64,000 bases of DNA from Turnera subulata (lineage: Eukaryota; Streptophyta; Magnoliopsida; Malpighiales; Passifloraceae): assembly GCA_028386065.3 (NCBI GenBank), contig JAKUCV010002334.1, positions 1 through 64,000 on the forward strand, given 5' to 3'. Of the stretch, positions 10,976-21,403 are shown one piece after another (the stretch's first letter is position 1; the number at the start of each line of letters is the position of its first letter). The notes below the pieces were generated by a model. The model did no database searches, was not told the origin of the DNA, and saw nothing but the letters and a program-made list of their open reading frames with translations. The position numbers were made by a program, and so were the translations under genes.

Positions 10976-11171
10976 CAGTGGCGCAGCTAGATATAATTCT
11001 TGGAAGGGGCCAATATAACTTAAATAAAATTTAAGAAGGGTCAAATACATATTACAATAGGACTTATATGAAAAAATTAAAAGTTCAAAGACCATAAGAG
11101 AATATTTCAATAAAACTTATATGAGAAATTTAAAAACTCAGGGGGGTTGGCCCCCTAGGCCACCTCCACTG
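10976..11171. mobile_element. hAT-type MITE (196 bp)
   Basis: Left end CAGTGGCGCAGCTAG; right end, read as reverse complement, CAGTGGAGGTGGCCTAG. The flanks carry an identical 8-bp duplication, tctacatt, at 10968-10975 and 11172-11179. Terminal CAGTGG with an 8-bp TSD is typical of non-autonomous hAT elements. No coding content. Confidence 0.88.
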
Positions 11172-11216
11172 TCTACATTAGTGTAGCTGTATTAGGGGAA
11201 AACTATATTTAGTAAG

Positions 11217-11850
11217 TTTTTTTTTTTGGTCGAAAGAGATAATCATTCATTAATAATAAAAACCGAGTACAACATATATATTAGAATAACATAGACAGTT
11301 AAAAACAAGGAAAAAAAACATAAATTAAAGCCACAAACATGGAGGAATAATTTCGCAAACAAAGCATGGACCATGAATACAAAGTGATTGCTCTTAGATC
11401 TAGACATAGGCAAAGGTTAAAACTCAAACTATAGAACTTGCAGCTACCCATGGACGGGAGGACGTTCTGTCCGCATAAAGCAGGACTAGCCCCAAATAGC
11501 AACAAAGTTCGATTACAGTGGTCGGTAGCTATCGGCTTTATCTCTGAACTACGAGCAAGCCAAGCAATAGCCATCACCGGAGAAACGGAAGAAAGCCCAT
11601 ATCCACCTTTGTGAGTAAACACTTCATAACAAGCTCCAAACTTCACACAACAACAACAATCCGCCATCTGCAACAAGCCCAATTCAAGGCCACTGGAAGA
11701 AAGGAAGAACAACTCACCATCTCTTATTTTTGTATCTGTAGATCTAGAAGCCTCGAGGTTGAAAGCTTCAGATCCTTGGAAGCGAGGAGACCAAGCCAAG
11801 GAAGAGATGTTGAGAGTCTCTAACAATAAAAAGATGGATTTGAAATCCAT
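11217..11850 (-). mobile_element. LINE-like retroposon 3' region, minus strand
   Basis: Reading the minus strand, it ends tattaatgaatgattatctc then tttcgacc and an A tail (T-run at 11217-11227), the same tail as the plus-strand unit ending at 10280. A 183-codon open frame (11850-11299) has no recognisable domain and is poor in conserved features, so I do not call it a gene. The 5' boundary is uncertain. Confidence 0.5.
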
Positions 11851-13704
11851 CTACTAAACACCAGATCTATTGCAGATCTACTAGATATATGTAAAATAAA
11901 AACTAAATAACACTTACAAAAAGAAAAATGGGCTTACCAACCAACCGGAGGAGCCGACGGCGGCAGCCCCTACTCTCTTGAAAAAGACTCTTTTTTTGGG
12001 AGAGAAAATGGAGGACTCATGTAAGTTGTATCATATGGCATACCCACTTACTATATCATACTTACAAGAATTCCTATAGGATTCCCTTTCTATTCTTAGG
12101 GGAGTAGAATCTTTTTTTCAAATTAAAAATCTCTAATTAGAGATGATATACCAAGTAAATATATCAGTTAGTATAGCTTCAGCATTATAGAATTTGTTGT
12201 ATATTACCACGGGATGGGGAGAAAGTATATTCCCATATCAACTAGATGACATAATATTTCAATCCATTCCATAACTATCGTCGAAAGATACTACTATCTA
12301 GCTAGACAAGCAACATTAAAAATTTTGTTTTAAAACATTAAATGGAAGAAAAAACCCTGGATGCGTGAGCTTAACTAACATTACAAATTAAATTTTATAA
12401 ATCCCTACCTAATTTCCTCTGATTGAGTTAGAATATTAGATCATTTTGTTGACGTGGTACTCCAGTCCCATCTAATAATAGTATACATTTCTTCAGGGAC
12501 AGGGTTTGAGAAATTGACAAAGTTGAAGGACAAAAAAAACATTTAACTCCTTTATTATAGGGTTCCTGATGGATATGTGTATTAAGTTTAAAATGATATC
12601 AGCAAATTTATTGAAAACTTCATGGAGTTATTAATTCGATGGGACATTTTCGCAAGCCTTATTTTCTGTAGGTCGAATTTGTTAATTTGATTGGAGTTAT
12701 TAATTGGATCGGATCATTCTCATAATTTGAGGAGGTGAGAAGGGTTAGCAAGCAAATGAATGCAGCAGCACAGCGGGTCAGTTAAATGCACCTTCCCCTG
12801 TTGGACGCCCACTGGTTATCTTCAATAATTTAAAGAAGGATTCATGGGGTGGAACTTCCTTTTTGGGATTTCACGTAAACTATTGAGTTGTTAAATCAAA
12901 ATGTCATTGTTCACAAGTCACCACATAGACTACCGAGTGCAAATCTAAGTTGATGTTAAATATTATTTGACGACAATCCGTGGTGCTATTGGTGGTCACT
13001 AACTGGTAGTACCAAAAAAAAGATATCTGAAATTATAAAAACTATGAAAGGGGTTTGATGATTTTCATTTTGGCAATGCTGGAATATCCTTCTGGCTGCA
13101 ATTAAACTTTCTTGGATGAAATGAATTATAGTCCACGATGACGGGACGTCAATTCAAAATTGTAGACTTTCGAATATAGAGGCAGGGATTGTCATTTGTC
13201 GCCATATATAAATCTCAGCAAATTATGAATGTTGACATCTTAAAAAAGGATTATAGTAACCAGCCAACATAGACTTTCAAGCCTAGCCGCGCCTACTGAA
13301 CGAAGCAGTAGTAATAATACTAATACTATTGCCAAGAATGGAATAGTATTCATTTGTGTGCCCCTAACTGGTTTAATTTGCGCCGTTTGGACATTAACAA
13401 AAGCACCTGATTTCTTTTAACATCTTTTTATCTGAATTTGAAGCGATATTTTGATATTTTATCACCCTACTTGAAGAAAAAAAAAAATCCCACTCAATCA
13501 TTTTATCAAATGCAAAGTTTTACGTTTTAGGATGGCTGACCTCAGTGTTAACCATTTGTCTGACCTTTTTGGAGTAAGTGGCTGATTAATCATCGTATCT
13601 ATTGGACCATTTGGAATCGACAAAATTTGGACCAAATTCTACTGACAGCGTACTGTTTGCAGGATTTGGCCTCCTCCAGTTACATTTTCCCCGGTAGATT
13701 TGTG
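11851..13704. other. intergenic, no gene seen
   Basis: AT-rich unique-looking sequence. I found no conserved reading frame, RNA gene or element ends. Confidence 0.6.
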
Positions 13705-13748
13705 TACATTCTAACCTGTTTTTTTTTTTTGAGGAATTACATTCTAAC
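13705..13748 (-). mobile_element. micro-retroposition scar (22-nt insert, 11-bp direct repeats)
   Basis: tacattctaac at 13705-13715 and again at 13738-13748. Between them lies ctg, a T run and gaggaat. It looks like an oligo(A) tail inserted on the minus strand with a target-site duplication. Confidence 0.6.
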
Positions 13749-13988
13749 ATTATAAGAAGGCAGTCCTCCTTCTCTAACCTTTTTTGGAAATATAAAAAGC
13801 AAAATAAAAAAATTTATGATTACCATGCGAATGTCAAGTCTTCCGTTTTTTTTTTTTCAAAATGATTAAAAGAAAAATACATTAACTTCATTCATGCCTC
13901 CTCGGAAGCATTAGGCTTGGCTTCCGGGTGTAATATGGACCGGGGTGGGCATCTATAATATTGTCTCCTTTTTTAGAATCGGCTAGAG

Positions 13989-14428
13989 TGTTATAAAATA
14001 AAAGATGATTGGTGGTATATAATGCCTTGATAATGAACTTGATAGTTTTGGTGAAAAGAGAATAAGGTGAGAGTAAGATATAAAGGAAGATAATAAGAAG
14101 AGAGAAATGTATAAGGGAGTATAAGGGAGAGAATTCTATTATTTCTGAATGAATGAATGAATATGACATCTATCACCCTCTATTTATAGGCAATTGGAAC
14201 AGTGTGAACGGAACACTGTGAACGGAACAATATGAACGGTCCAAAATGTGCGGCTACGAGTTGTCATCGGGTTGTCAGCCACGAGTTGTCATCGAGTTGT
14301 CGGCAACGAGTTGTCATCGAGTTGTCCAAGATGGTGGCTAGCAAAGTCTTACTTGTACTGTCCAAGATGGTAGTAAAGTCTTACATATTGTCAGCTACAA
14401 TGAACATTCACTTGATTTATTCATAACA
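13989..14428 (-). repeat. LTR of C1 (3' LTR in element sense)
   Basis: TGTTATAAAATAAAAG ... TTATTCATAACA. It includes three near-identical units of acgagttgtcatcgagttgtc (14257-14323) and a duplicated gtgaacggaac that is single in the other LTR. Confidence 0.93.
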
Positions 14429-14440
14429 CTCCCCCTTGAA
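14429..14440 (-). promoter_or_regulatory. polypurine tract of C1
   Basis: Minus-strand reading ttcaagggggag directly before the LTR start TGTTATGA. Confidence 0.75.
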
Positions 14441-17170
14441 TGTCATTGTAGAAGATAGGATAGAATACGCTTAGGAAAAAATGCCTCGTTAAAAACCTTA
14501 CCAAGAAAAACCCAGTGGGATAAAAACTTGGTGAAGGAAAAAAGAGTGCAGTGCGTATTCTATTCCCCCTTACTTTGACCTCCCTTTATGTGCATATTCT
14601 GCTCCCCTTCTTCTTGACCTCCCTTGATGCCTCGAAGTCATTGCATGCCAATCTGCTTTATCAACTTTAGTGATATATGCTTTGTCCGATCACTTTTGAC
14701 GCATCAGTCATTCAATCGGGCAATGCAGGCAGCATTATCTTCATCATTTGTTGTTGGAACATCTTTCTTGTTATCTTGTTTTTGTGATCGCAATGATATA
14801 ATAGCTTCATGTTTGAAGTAGTAGTATATGTCTGTCTGTGCTTTGTGTGGATCAAATAAATAACCTGCATCTGCAAAACCAACTATATTCTCTTTAGACT
14901 CATAAGCTTAAAATAATTTCACGTCCATTATATCCGAAGATAACGAAATATATATTTATATATTCCATTGTATTTCAATAATTATACATTAGAGCAAAAT
15001 CATATCTTGCTAATAAGTTTATGGCAAAAACTTCAGGCCTTATGTTACCAGCAAGATAAATTGATATGGTACTTCAGGACCAAACTAATCTTTTCCGAGA
15101 TTTTTCATCTCAAATTCCTTATTAAAATATAGCACCGCATTTGGAAATTTCTTCAGAAGTTCTAACAATATTTTAATCACAAAAATAATGAAAAATTCAC
15201 ATATAGATCTAGATCATCAGCATAAATAACAACAATAATAATGTCACACTTGTACTAATTAAAATAAAACATATAGAATATATATGCAAGAATGATTATA
15301 CTGCACATGCTCAAATTGGTTCAAACTATGTAAGCATCATTTTGGTTTAGTTGAGTATATTCTCGGGAATTAGTTGCTTCAGGCAACTTGAATCCTTCAA
15401 GGATTCTCATGTATATGTCATGACTTATGGATCCATAGAAATAGGCTGTAATAGCATCCTTTAGATGCATTTCTAATTGTTTTCATATAATGCCAGACTT
15501 ATCAATAATAATTGCATCCACCACAAGGGAGTATATCTCCTCACAATTAATACCAGGTCATTTGAATAAAACCTTGTGCTACAAACCGTGCTTTATATCT
15601 CACTTTTATTTCCTTTTCTGTACAAATACCCCGTTTATGACCGATCAGTTTTACACCATTTGGTGTACGGACTACAGGTCCGAAAATTTCTCGCTTCATA
15701 AGCGAGTCTAACACAGCCTTAATTATATCTCTCTATATTTTGGCCAATTACTTTGCGCCTACATTCATCAATAGATGTAGGTTCATGATCCTCATAATAT
15801 TTAGCGCTATATTATAAATAAAACAAGTATTCCGTCGACGGTTATTTTACGTCAGTTTCATCTTATTCCTGTCACTGTATAATTAACCGAGATCTCATCA
15901 TTTTCATTTATATCAGGTACCTGAGTTACTTCTGAAACTTTATCAATTGTGTCAAGGACCTCTTCTGGAGGATTTTCCTCTTCTTGAGGATTTTTAATTT
16001 GGGTCTCTACTGGAGGTCTTATTTTCTTACTAGGGCCATCTTATTTCTTTACTCCTTTTTCTCTATCGAGAATTTTTCTTTAGAACCGAGTATATTTTAC
16101 GCTTCCGGCGCACTTTATTTTCATTTGCATACAGTAATTGTTCTTCAGGAACATCAATTTAAACAAAGAGCATTTGCAGCTGGTATATAAGATTTGGTCA
16201 CTTTATGTGTCTGGCAATTGCATATCAATTTTCGTGCAAATGAATCATCTTTTGAACTTCAGGTTCACTTCTAATTTGTTTGAGGATCAACAATTATACA
16301 TTGATAATGCATTTCAATGATATTTGATCCAGCTGCTTATTTCCTCCCCCTTATGTTGGGTAAACTCTTTCATCTAATTAATAACCAACATACCCAACAT
16401 ACTCAATATATATTCCCAGTCTTCTTTAAGGACCAACGTTACTATACTGTGGTGGAGTATTATATACTGTACAACCAATGGTCTGAAGATGGGTAATATT
16501 GGGTTCGTGACCATGAACCAATAAATGGGGAGATTTTATGATAACTTGTTGGTTTGATGCACACAAGTGATGCTGCATGTAAAATACTATTTTCTCAAAT
16601 AATAATATTTCATTAGCAATGGTCCTACAATCAATTGGAAATATTTACCCAGATCTTTTTGGATTTATCTCCAATGATATACATTATCCATTGAAAAAAT
16701 ATACCAGTATTATCTAGACATATAGTCTTATAACATAATTAGGGATGTGTACCCGCAAGTGGCTTAATCATTAAAATAAGCGTGCACAATGCCAACTTGC
16801 GTCTAATAAGCACACAATAGACCATCTAGTAGATGCATCATAAAAATTACCTAGATGGTCAACACGACGGATTTATTAGTCCGCGTATATGTCCCTGAAT
16901 TATTCTCAAACTTGCTGGTGTTTCTAGGCCAACCTCTTCTTAGGAAGGCCAAACAATTAATTTTCGCAGCAAACTAACACATGGAAATTCATTGATCGTA
17001 AAAACTTCTGGTTTTTCAATGAATAACCAAGAATAAATGTCGTGCATCATTATTGATCTGGGATGGCCCAACCGGTCATGCCAAACAAGATAGCGACAAG
17101 GGCGAAATGAACATCTTGAGCCCAGAAGTAGAAAGCAGCTTCGGGCTGTGCAAACTGTGTATTTAAACAC
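14441..17170 (-). pseudogene. C1 pol remnants (integrase to RNase H)
   Basis: Minus-strand copia pol, riddled with stops and deletions. The recognisable part is 17170-16940, a piece of the pre-integrase domain with LVWHDRLGHPRSIMM. Further downstream (minus sense) the block near 15406-15371 reads like the RT segment IPEGFKLPEA. A stretch next to the 3' LTR (14461-14560) contains the conserved cctcgttaaaaacctta block that I associate with this type of copia 3' region. No catalytic core can be assembled. Confidence 0.7.
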
Positions 17171-18581
17171 TTAAAAACTGCTAGCTTCAGGCTAGTGCAT
17201 TCCAGCTTCTGGCTGGATATGGTAAGTTTTAGTCACTCAATTGCTAGCTTCAGGCTGCAATACGTGTGTCAGTTTTAGGCTTATTTCTGCCACTCATGTC
17301 AAAAAAGATCAGAATTATTGAGCAATAATTAATATAGTGGCATGCCTTTTTCAAAAGCAAATCCCTTTTGGATCTTTCTAGGGGTCCATGTTTGGAAAAA
17401 CTGACACCTTGCTGTCTAGTCGCAGACTATAAGAAGGGGAGGAGAAAAATGTGTAGATGCAGAAAAGCACAAAGAAATAAAATATGCCTTCCTCAGCTAC
17501 TGTCTTCTTTGTTGAGGGTGCCTCACTTAAGGGATCTGAAGAATCAGTATAAGCCCAACATGGTACTGATTACTGAAACCTTGTGGCAACCTGCAGCGAA
17601 CCATGGGGTAATTCCACTCCGTTTTCCTCCAACAAATCGGCTTGAGATACCTGGAGAAAATAACATGGATGGTATGTGGTTCTCTTGGAACGACAGTGTT
17701 AGGGTCAACATCAACAACGAGGCTCAGAGTTTTAGAGTCAATGTTGTACCCAACTGATAAATAATTATTTAAACTTATGTATGAGAACAATTCCTCTTTG
17801 TGAATGTTCTCCAGTTATGGATCCATTATGCAATAATAATATGCATGTTTTCCCTTAACCTTGCCATTATAATCTCATTCATGGCCACAGGCACAATTAA
17901 TTATAGTGTCTTATTCGCTTCAGGGAATAGAGTAGAGTCAATCTGACGGGATCCACAATAATTTCTTTTATTACTGTAAGTGGGAGTGTCTATACTCTTC
18001 AAGAGTATATGCTCTTCCAGAGCATAGATATATGATTTTCTAGATCATAGTAAAGCATGCGTTCTTCAGGAACGTGTTCAAACTTATGTTCTTCTAGAAC
18101 GTGTTAATCTTTTTCTCATTTCGAGATTGTACTATTATATGTTATGTCAAATAGTTGACATCCACACATATAACTCTCCTCCTTGGATGTCAATTTGCAT
18201 TGTCTTCAAGACTAATGCCCGAGCCATTATTCTAGAAATGATTATAAAATGCTGTAATGTAAACATAATAAAATAAAATAAAATATAACACATAACAATA
18301 AAACTGAACATAAAATAAAATTATTCAATATATATTAGCTTGCACCTTCAGGGTAAGCAAGATAAGAACAGTATCCATCTTTTGATGGTCATATAATATC
18401 CACCTTCTGGTGGTCATATAATATCCATCTTCTGGTGGTCATATCTTTTTTTAATTTTCCTTAAAGATCTGTGGGATCTTTTGGCAGTAAGACATCCAGT
18501 CTTTGCTTTATATTCTCTTTTATTGTGTCTTCCAGACTATTTGCATTTAAAATGCATTCAGTGCCTATTTCTTCCAGAAAT
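17136..18581 (-). repeat. array of short stem-loops with TTCNN loops in the C1 leader
   Basis: At least 18 short inverted repeats, 4-9 bp arms around a 3-8 nt loop, most with loop TTCNN on the plus strand (NNGAA in element RNA). Examples: 17181-17195 CTAGC-TTCAG-GCTAG; 17201-17217 TCCAGC-TTCTG-GCTGGA; 17991-18009 TATACTC-TTCAA-GAGTATA; 18008-18026 TATGCTC-TTCCA-GAGCATA; 18060-18074; 18086-18102; 18197-18218; 18338-18358; 18375-18388; 18400-18413; 18425-18438; 18567-18581. The stems differ in sequence from one to the next, so they are not copies of one unit; three around 18375-18438 are 25-bp tandem copies. No coding frame explains them. Confidence 0.8.
17360..17757 (+). pseudogene. LINE endonuclease fragment inside C1
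   Basis: A plus-strand open frame with KPNMVLITETLW ... FPPTNRLEIPGENNMDG, then MWFSWNDSVRVNI. This resembles the start of the apurinic endonuclease domain of plant L1 elements (KPD/N-x-(V/L)-(F/I)-(L/I)-TET, then G(G/M)x-W-x-WND). It runs against the orientation of C1 and contains no RT, so it is a short fragment, probably carried in by a truncated or rearranged insertion. Confidence 0.6.
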
Positions 18582-18761
18582 TTTAAGGGCTTCAAATTCA
18601 AGTTTTGTAAGGTTTGCCATTATAACAGTAAAGAAATATATAAAAACAAATATAAAGAGAAGTAAAATAATCATATAAGTATATAAGCTTACTCGATAAA
18701 TCTTTCAGCAACAATAGTAGAGTTATAATATACAGTATGTAATATATATATATGCTTACTC

Positions 18762-18963
18762 GATAAAGGCGGCTTAGCCGGCCAACAAATGAAACAAGGC
18801 GGCTTTGCCGGCCAACAAATAGATAAGGCAGCTTAGCCGGCCAATAAATGAAACAAGGCGGCTTTGCCGGCCAACAAAGAGATAAGGCGGCTTAGCCGGC
18901 CAATAAATGAAACAAGGTGGCTTTGCCGGCCAACAAAGAGATAAGGCGGCTTAGCCGGCCAAT
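18762..18963 (-). repeat. tandem array of seven CGGC hairpins in the C1 leader
   Basis: A unit of about 30 bp alternates between CGGCTTAGCCG and CGGCTTTGCCG, each followed by gccaa and a short A-rich spacer (caaatgaaac or caaagagat). Seven hairpins in about 200 bp; the higher-order period is about 59 bp. It lies roughly 90 bp inside the 5' LTR in element sense. Confidence 0.88.
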
Positions 18964-19030
18964 ATTGAATACTAAGCAAATAAACAAATATGGATTGAAA
19001 AGATTTAGAAATGATTACCTTAATAGGGTA

Positions 19031-19049
19031 GAGACTCGTGCTGATAACG
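19031..19049 (-). promoter_or_regulatory. presumed primer-binding site of C1
   Basis: Minus-strand sequence cgttatcagcacgagtctc lies next to the 5' LTR end. It is not the usual complement of initiator tRNA-Met (TGGTATCAGAGC); the priming tRNA is unknown. Confidence 0.45.
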
Positions 19050-19468
19050 TGTTATAAAATAAAAGATGATTGGTGGTATATAATGCCTTGATAATGAACT
19101 TGATAGTTTTGATGAAAAGAGAATAAGGTGAGAGTAAGATATAAAGGAAGATAATAAGATGAGAGAAATGTATAAGGGAGTATCAGGGAGAGAATTCTAT
19201 TATTTCTGAATGAATGAATATCACATCTATCACCCTCTATTTATAGGCAATTAGAACAGTGTGAACGGAACAATATGAATGGTCCAAAATGTGCGGCTAC
19301 GAGTTGTCATCGGGTTGTCAGCCACGAGTTGTCATCGAGTTGTCGGCAACGAGTTGTCATCGAGTTGTCCAAGATGGTGGCTAGCAAAGTCTTACTTGTA
19401 GTGTCCAAGATTGTAGTAAAATTTTACATATTGTCAACTGCAATGAACATTCACACTTATTCATAACA
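19050..19468 (-). repeat. LTR of C1 (5' LTR in element sense)
   Basis: Partner of 13989-14428. It ends CATAACA and is followed by tagag. It lacks the gtgaacggaacact duplication and one gaat unit of the other LTR. Confidence 0.93.
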
Positions 19469-19515
19469 TAGAGCTTCTTCTTTTTTCTTTTTTTTGTCTG
19501 TGCTAGAGCTTCTTC
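19469..19515 (-). mobile_element. micro-retroposition scar (23-nt insert, 12-bp direct repeats)
   Basis: tagagcttcttc at 19469-19480 and 19504-19515 flank a T/C-rich run ending gtctgtgc. It abuts the C1 target-site duplication. Confidence 0.55.
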
Positions 19516-20075
19516 AGTCATTTAGGGTAGAGTCTACGAGATATAAGAATAGAAATCGTAGGGTGAAAGTCCTACATCCTAGACACAACTGCCGGAGGCT
19601 AACCCCATTTGAGCTAAAGAGTGGGCAACGTGGTTCCCATCCCCTTTAACATGGCTACATTAAACAACATAATAATTCTCTAGCCTGTAAAATGTAATTA
19701 GAAGGGCTGCCTCCAATAGTAAAGAGACACGCCAAGTTATAACAAGTGTTATAGAAAAATAAAAATCACCCATAATAGTTTGGAAAGATATGTCTTATAT
19801 TTAAAATTAGTTAGATTTTTTTTTGTAATTGATTTTACGTAGCAAACTGACTTTATTTTATTATTTGTTACCGATGCTAAAATTAACAATATTTTGTCAT
19901 AAATCGGGGCCCCTAATTAAAATGCTTCATCTTGATAGGGGTGAAAATTTTGAAGGGATTGGGAGCAAAACAAATTGTAGAGACGCCATCTCATCTTTCG
20001 TCCTGCCACCTAGTCATATCATATCCACTCACGCATTTCGTTTATCCCAAACTTCTTATGATATGCAAAGTACCA

Positions 20076-20119
20076 AACTTGCATAAGCATTTTTTGTTGG
20101 TCGAACTTGCATAAGCATT
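20076..20119 (-). mobile_element. micro-retroposition scar (12-nt insert, 16-bp direct repeats)
   Basis: aacttgcataagcatt at 20076-20091 and 20104-20119, identical over 16 bp. The 12-nt insert ttttgttggtcg reads cgaccaacaaaa on the minus strand, close to the cgacc-A(n) LINE tail at 10255-10266 and 11217-11231. Confidence 0.75.
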
Positions 20120-20594
20120 GTGTGCGAGATAAAAGGAATAAAACCAGTGCAGGCAAAGCTTGATACATGAAATAACGAGCTGGAATTTAAGTGGTGCAGA
20201 CTGTATTGAAGGATCTGGAATTTGAATCCTGGTCGTAGTCCTTAAAAACCAAAAACAGAGTCATATATTTAAGAAAAAACACGCAGGCGTAGCCATAAAT
20301 ATACAGTACACGTACATGATCCCTCGCTTTTGGCGTGGTAGAAAAGTAAGCATAAAAAAACATAAAACTACTTATTTTGAGAAATAGAAAGAATAAGTTA
20401 TTGTTAACCATATTAGAGTGCTAAGCTCGTACAATCACAAGCCACAGCCAACACATTGAATTAGCAATGCATGTGAAATCATGCAGTTTTTAGCTTCTTT
20501 TGTAGTACAATATATAAGTGGTGATTGATCGATTAATTGTGATGACTGGGTCTATGGGCGTGCAACCATTCTGTTTTGTTGTTGTATTCTATTA

Positions 20595-21403
20595 GGCTGC
20601 GTGTGGTTGTAGAATAAGATGGGACGGGACTGGACTGGACTGGACGGGACTGGACTGGATTGGATTGTGTCTTGAAAGGCTGTTTGGTATGCTATGGACA
20701 GAAATTGTGGACTAAACTGTATAATGTCTATTTTACCGCTGATACAATTTTAACATATTATTTGTTATTTTCAATAAAATATACAAACCGACAACCTAGT
20801 GACTAAAATTATTGGATATAAAAATTATGAATATTGAAATATTGAAATTTTAAAATTAACATTTTTATATGTTTAATATTTTTAAAGTAAAAATTAAAAG
20901 GTAAAATGATTGATGAGCTTTGAGGTAAGGAACGCTATATTATTTTTAGTATTTAATATCTGATTATTATTATATATTTTAATCCTAAATTAATCCTTCA
21001 AAAAATGATTTCACGTCATGATGTCTAAAGTGAATAGAATTGAATAATATTAATATTATATTTAATATTTTTATTTTTATTAATATTTAGTACATTTAAT
21101 ATTATTAAGGTAATATTTAATTTAAATTTTAGTGTTTTTAAAAAATTTAGTTATTATTATTAATCTTATTATTATTATTTATGAATTTAAATTTAATATT
21201 ACAAATTAGGAAGGGCTAGTATTGGAAAAAAAAATCTTGTCCCGTCCTGTCCCCTTGTGTCCCTATCTCTTGGAGGGGACAACGTGTCCCATTTTCGCGT
21301 CCCTCCGTGTCCCATTCTCGCGTCCCGTCCAAGGCGCATCAAACGCGGGACAAACTGGCTTGTCCCATCCCGTCCCAACGTATCCCATGTACCAAACGCT
21401 ACC
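20595..21403. mobile_element. MITE-like foldback, possibly PIF/Harbinger-related
   Basis: The left end GGCTGCGTGTGGT and the right end (reverse complement GGTAGCGTTTGGT) are similar, and both lead into GGGACGGGAxTGG-type repeats pointing inward (gggacgggactggactgg at about 20620; cccatcccgtcccaacg near 21370). The flanks are TTA on the left and TAA on the right, so the 3-bp duplication is imperfect. The centre is AT-rich with no coding content. Confidence 0.5.

Larger units (their letters stand above)
13989..19468 (-). mobile_element. Ty1/copia element C1 (degenerate, complete ends)
   Basis: Direct terminal repeats 13989-14428 (440 bp) and 19050-19468 (419 bp), TGTTAT...ATAACA, with a perfect 5-bp duplication tagag at 13984-13988 and 19469-19473. 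Orientation is minus: a purine tract (complement of ctcccccttg) lies next to the left LTR, and the pre-integrase motif WHDRLGHP reads on the minus strand near 17080. The LTRs differ by roughly 13 substitutions plus three indels. pol is in ruins and gag is not recognisable. The leader half is full of small hairpins, and a LINE fragment is inserted at about 17360-17757. Confidence 0.92.

Noticed and set aside
11299..11850. 183-codon minus-strand frame
   Set aside because: Lies in a LINE-like retroposon tail; no domain and no sign of selection.
15373..15406. Two more TTCNN hairpins in C1 (15373-15387, 15390-15406)
   Set aside because: They fall in the RT block IPEGFKLPEA, whose codons create the pairing; not counted in the leader array.
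18762..18963. CRISPR-like array
   Set aside because: Spacers are repeats of each other and the context is a plant retrotransposon.
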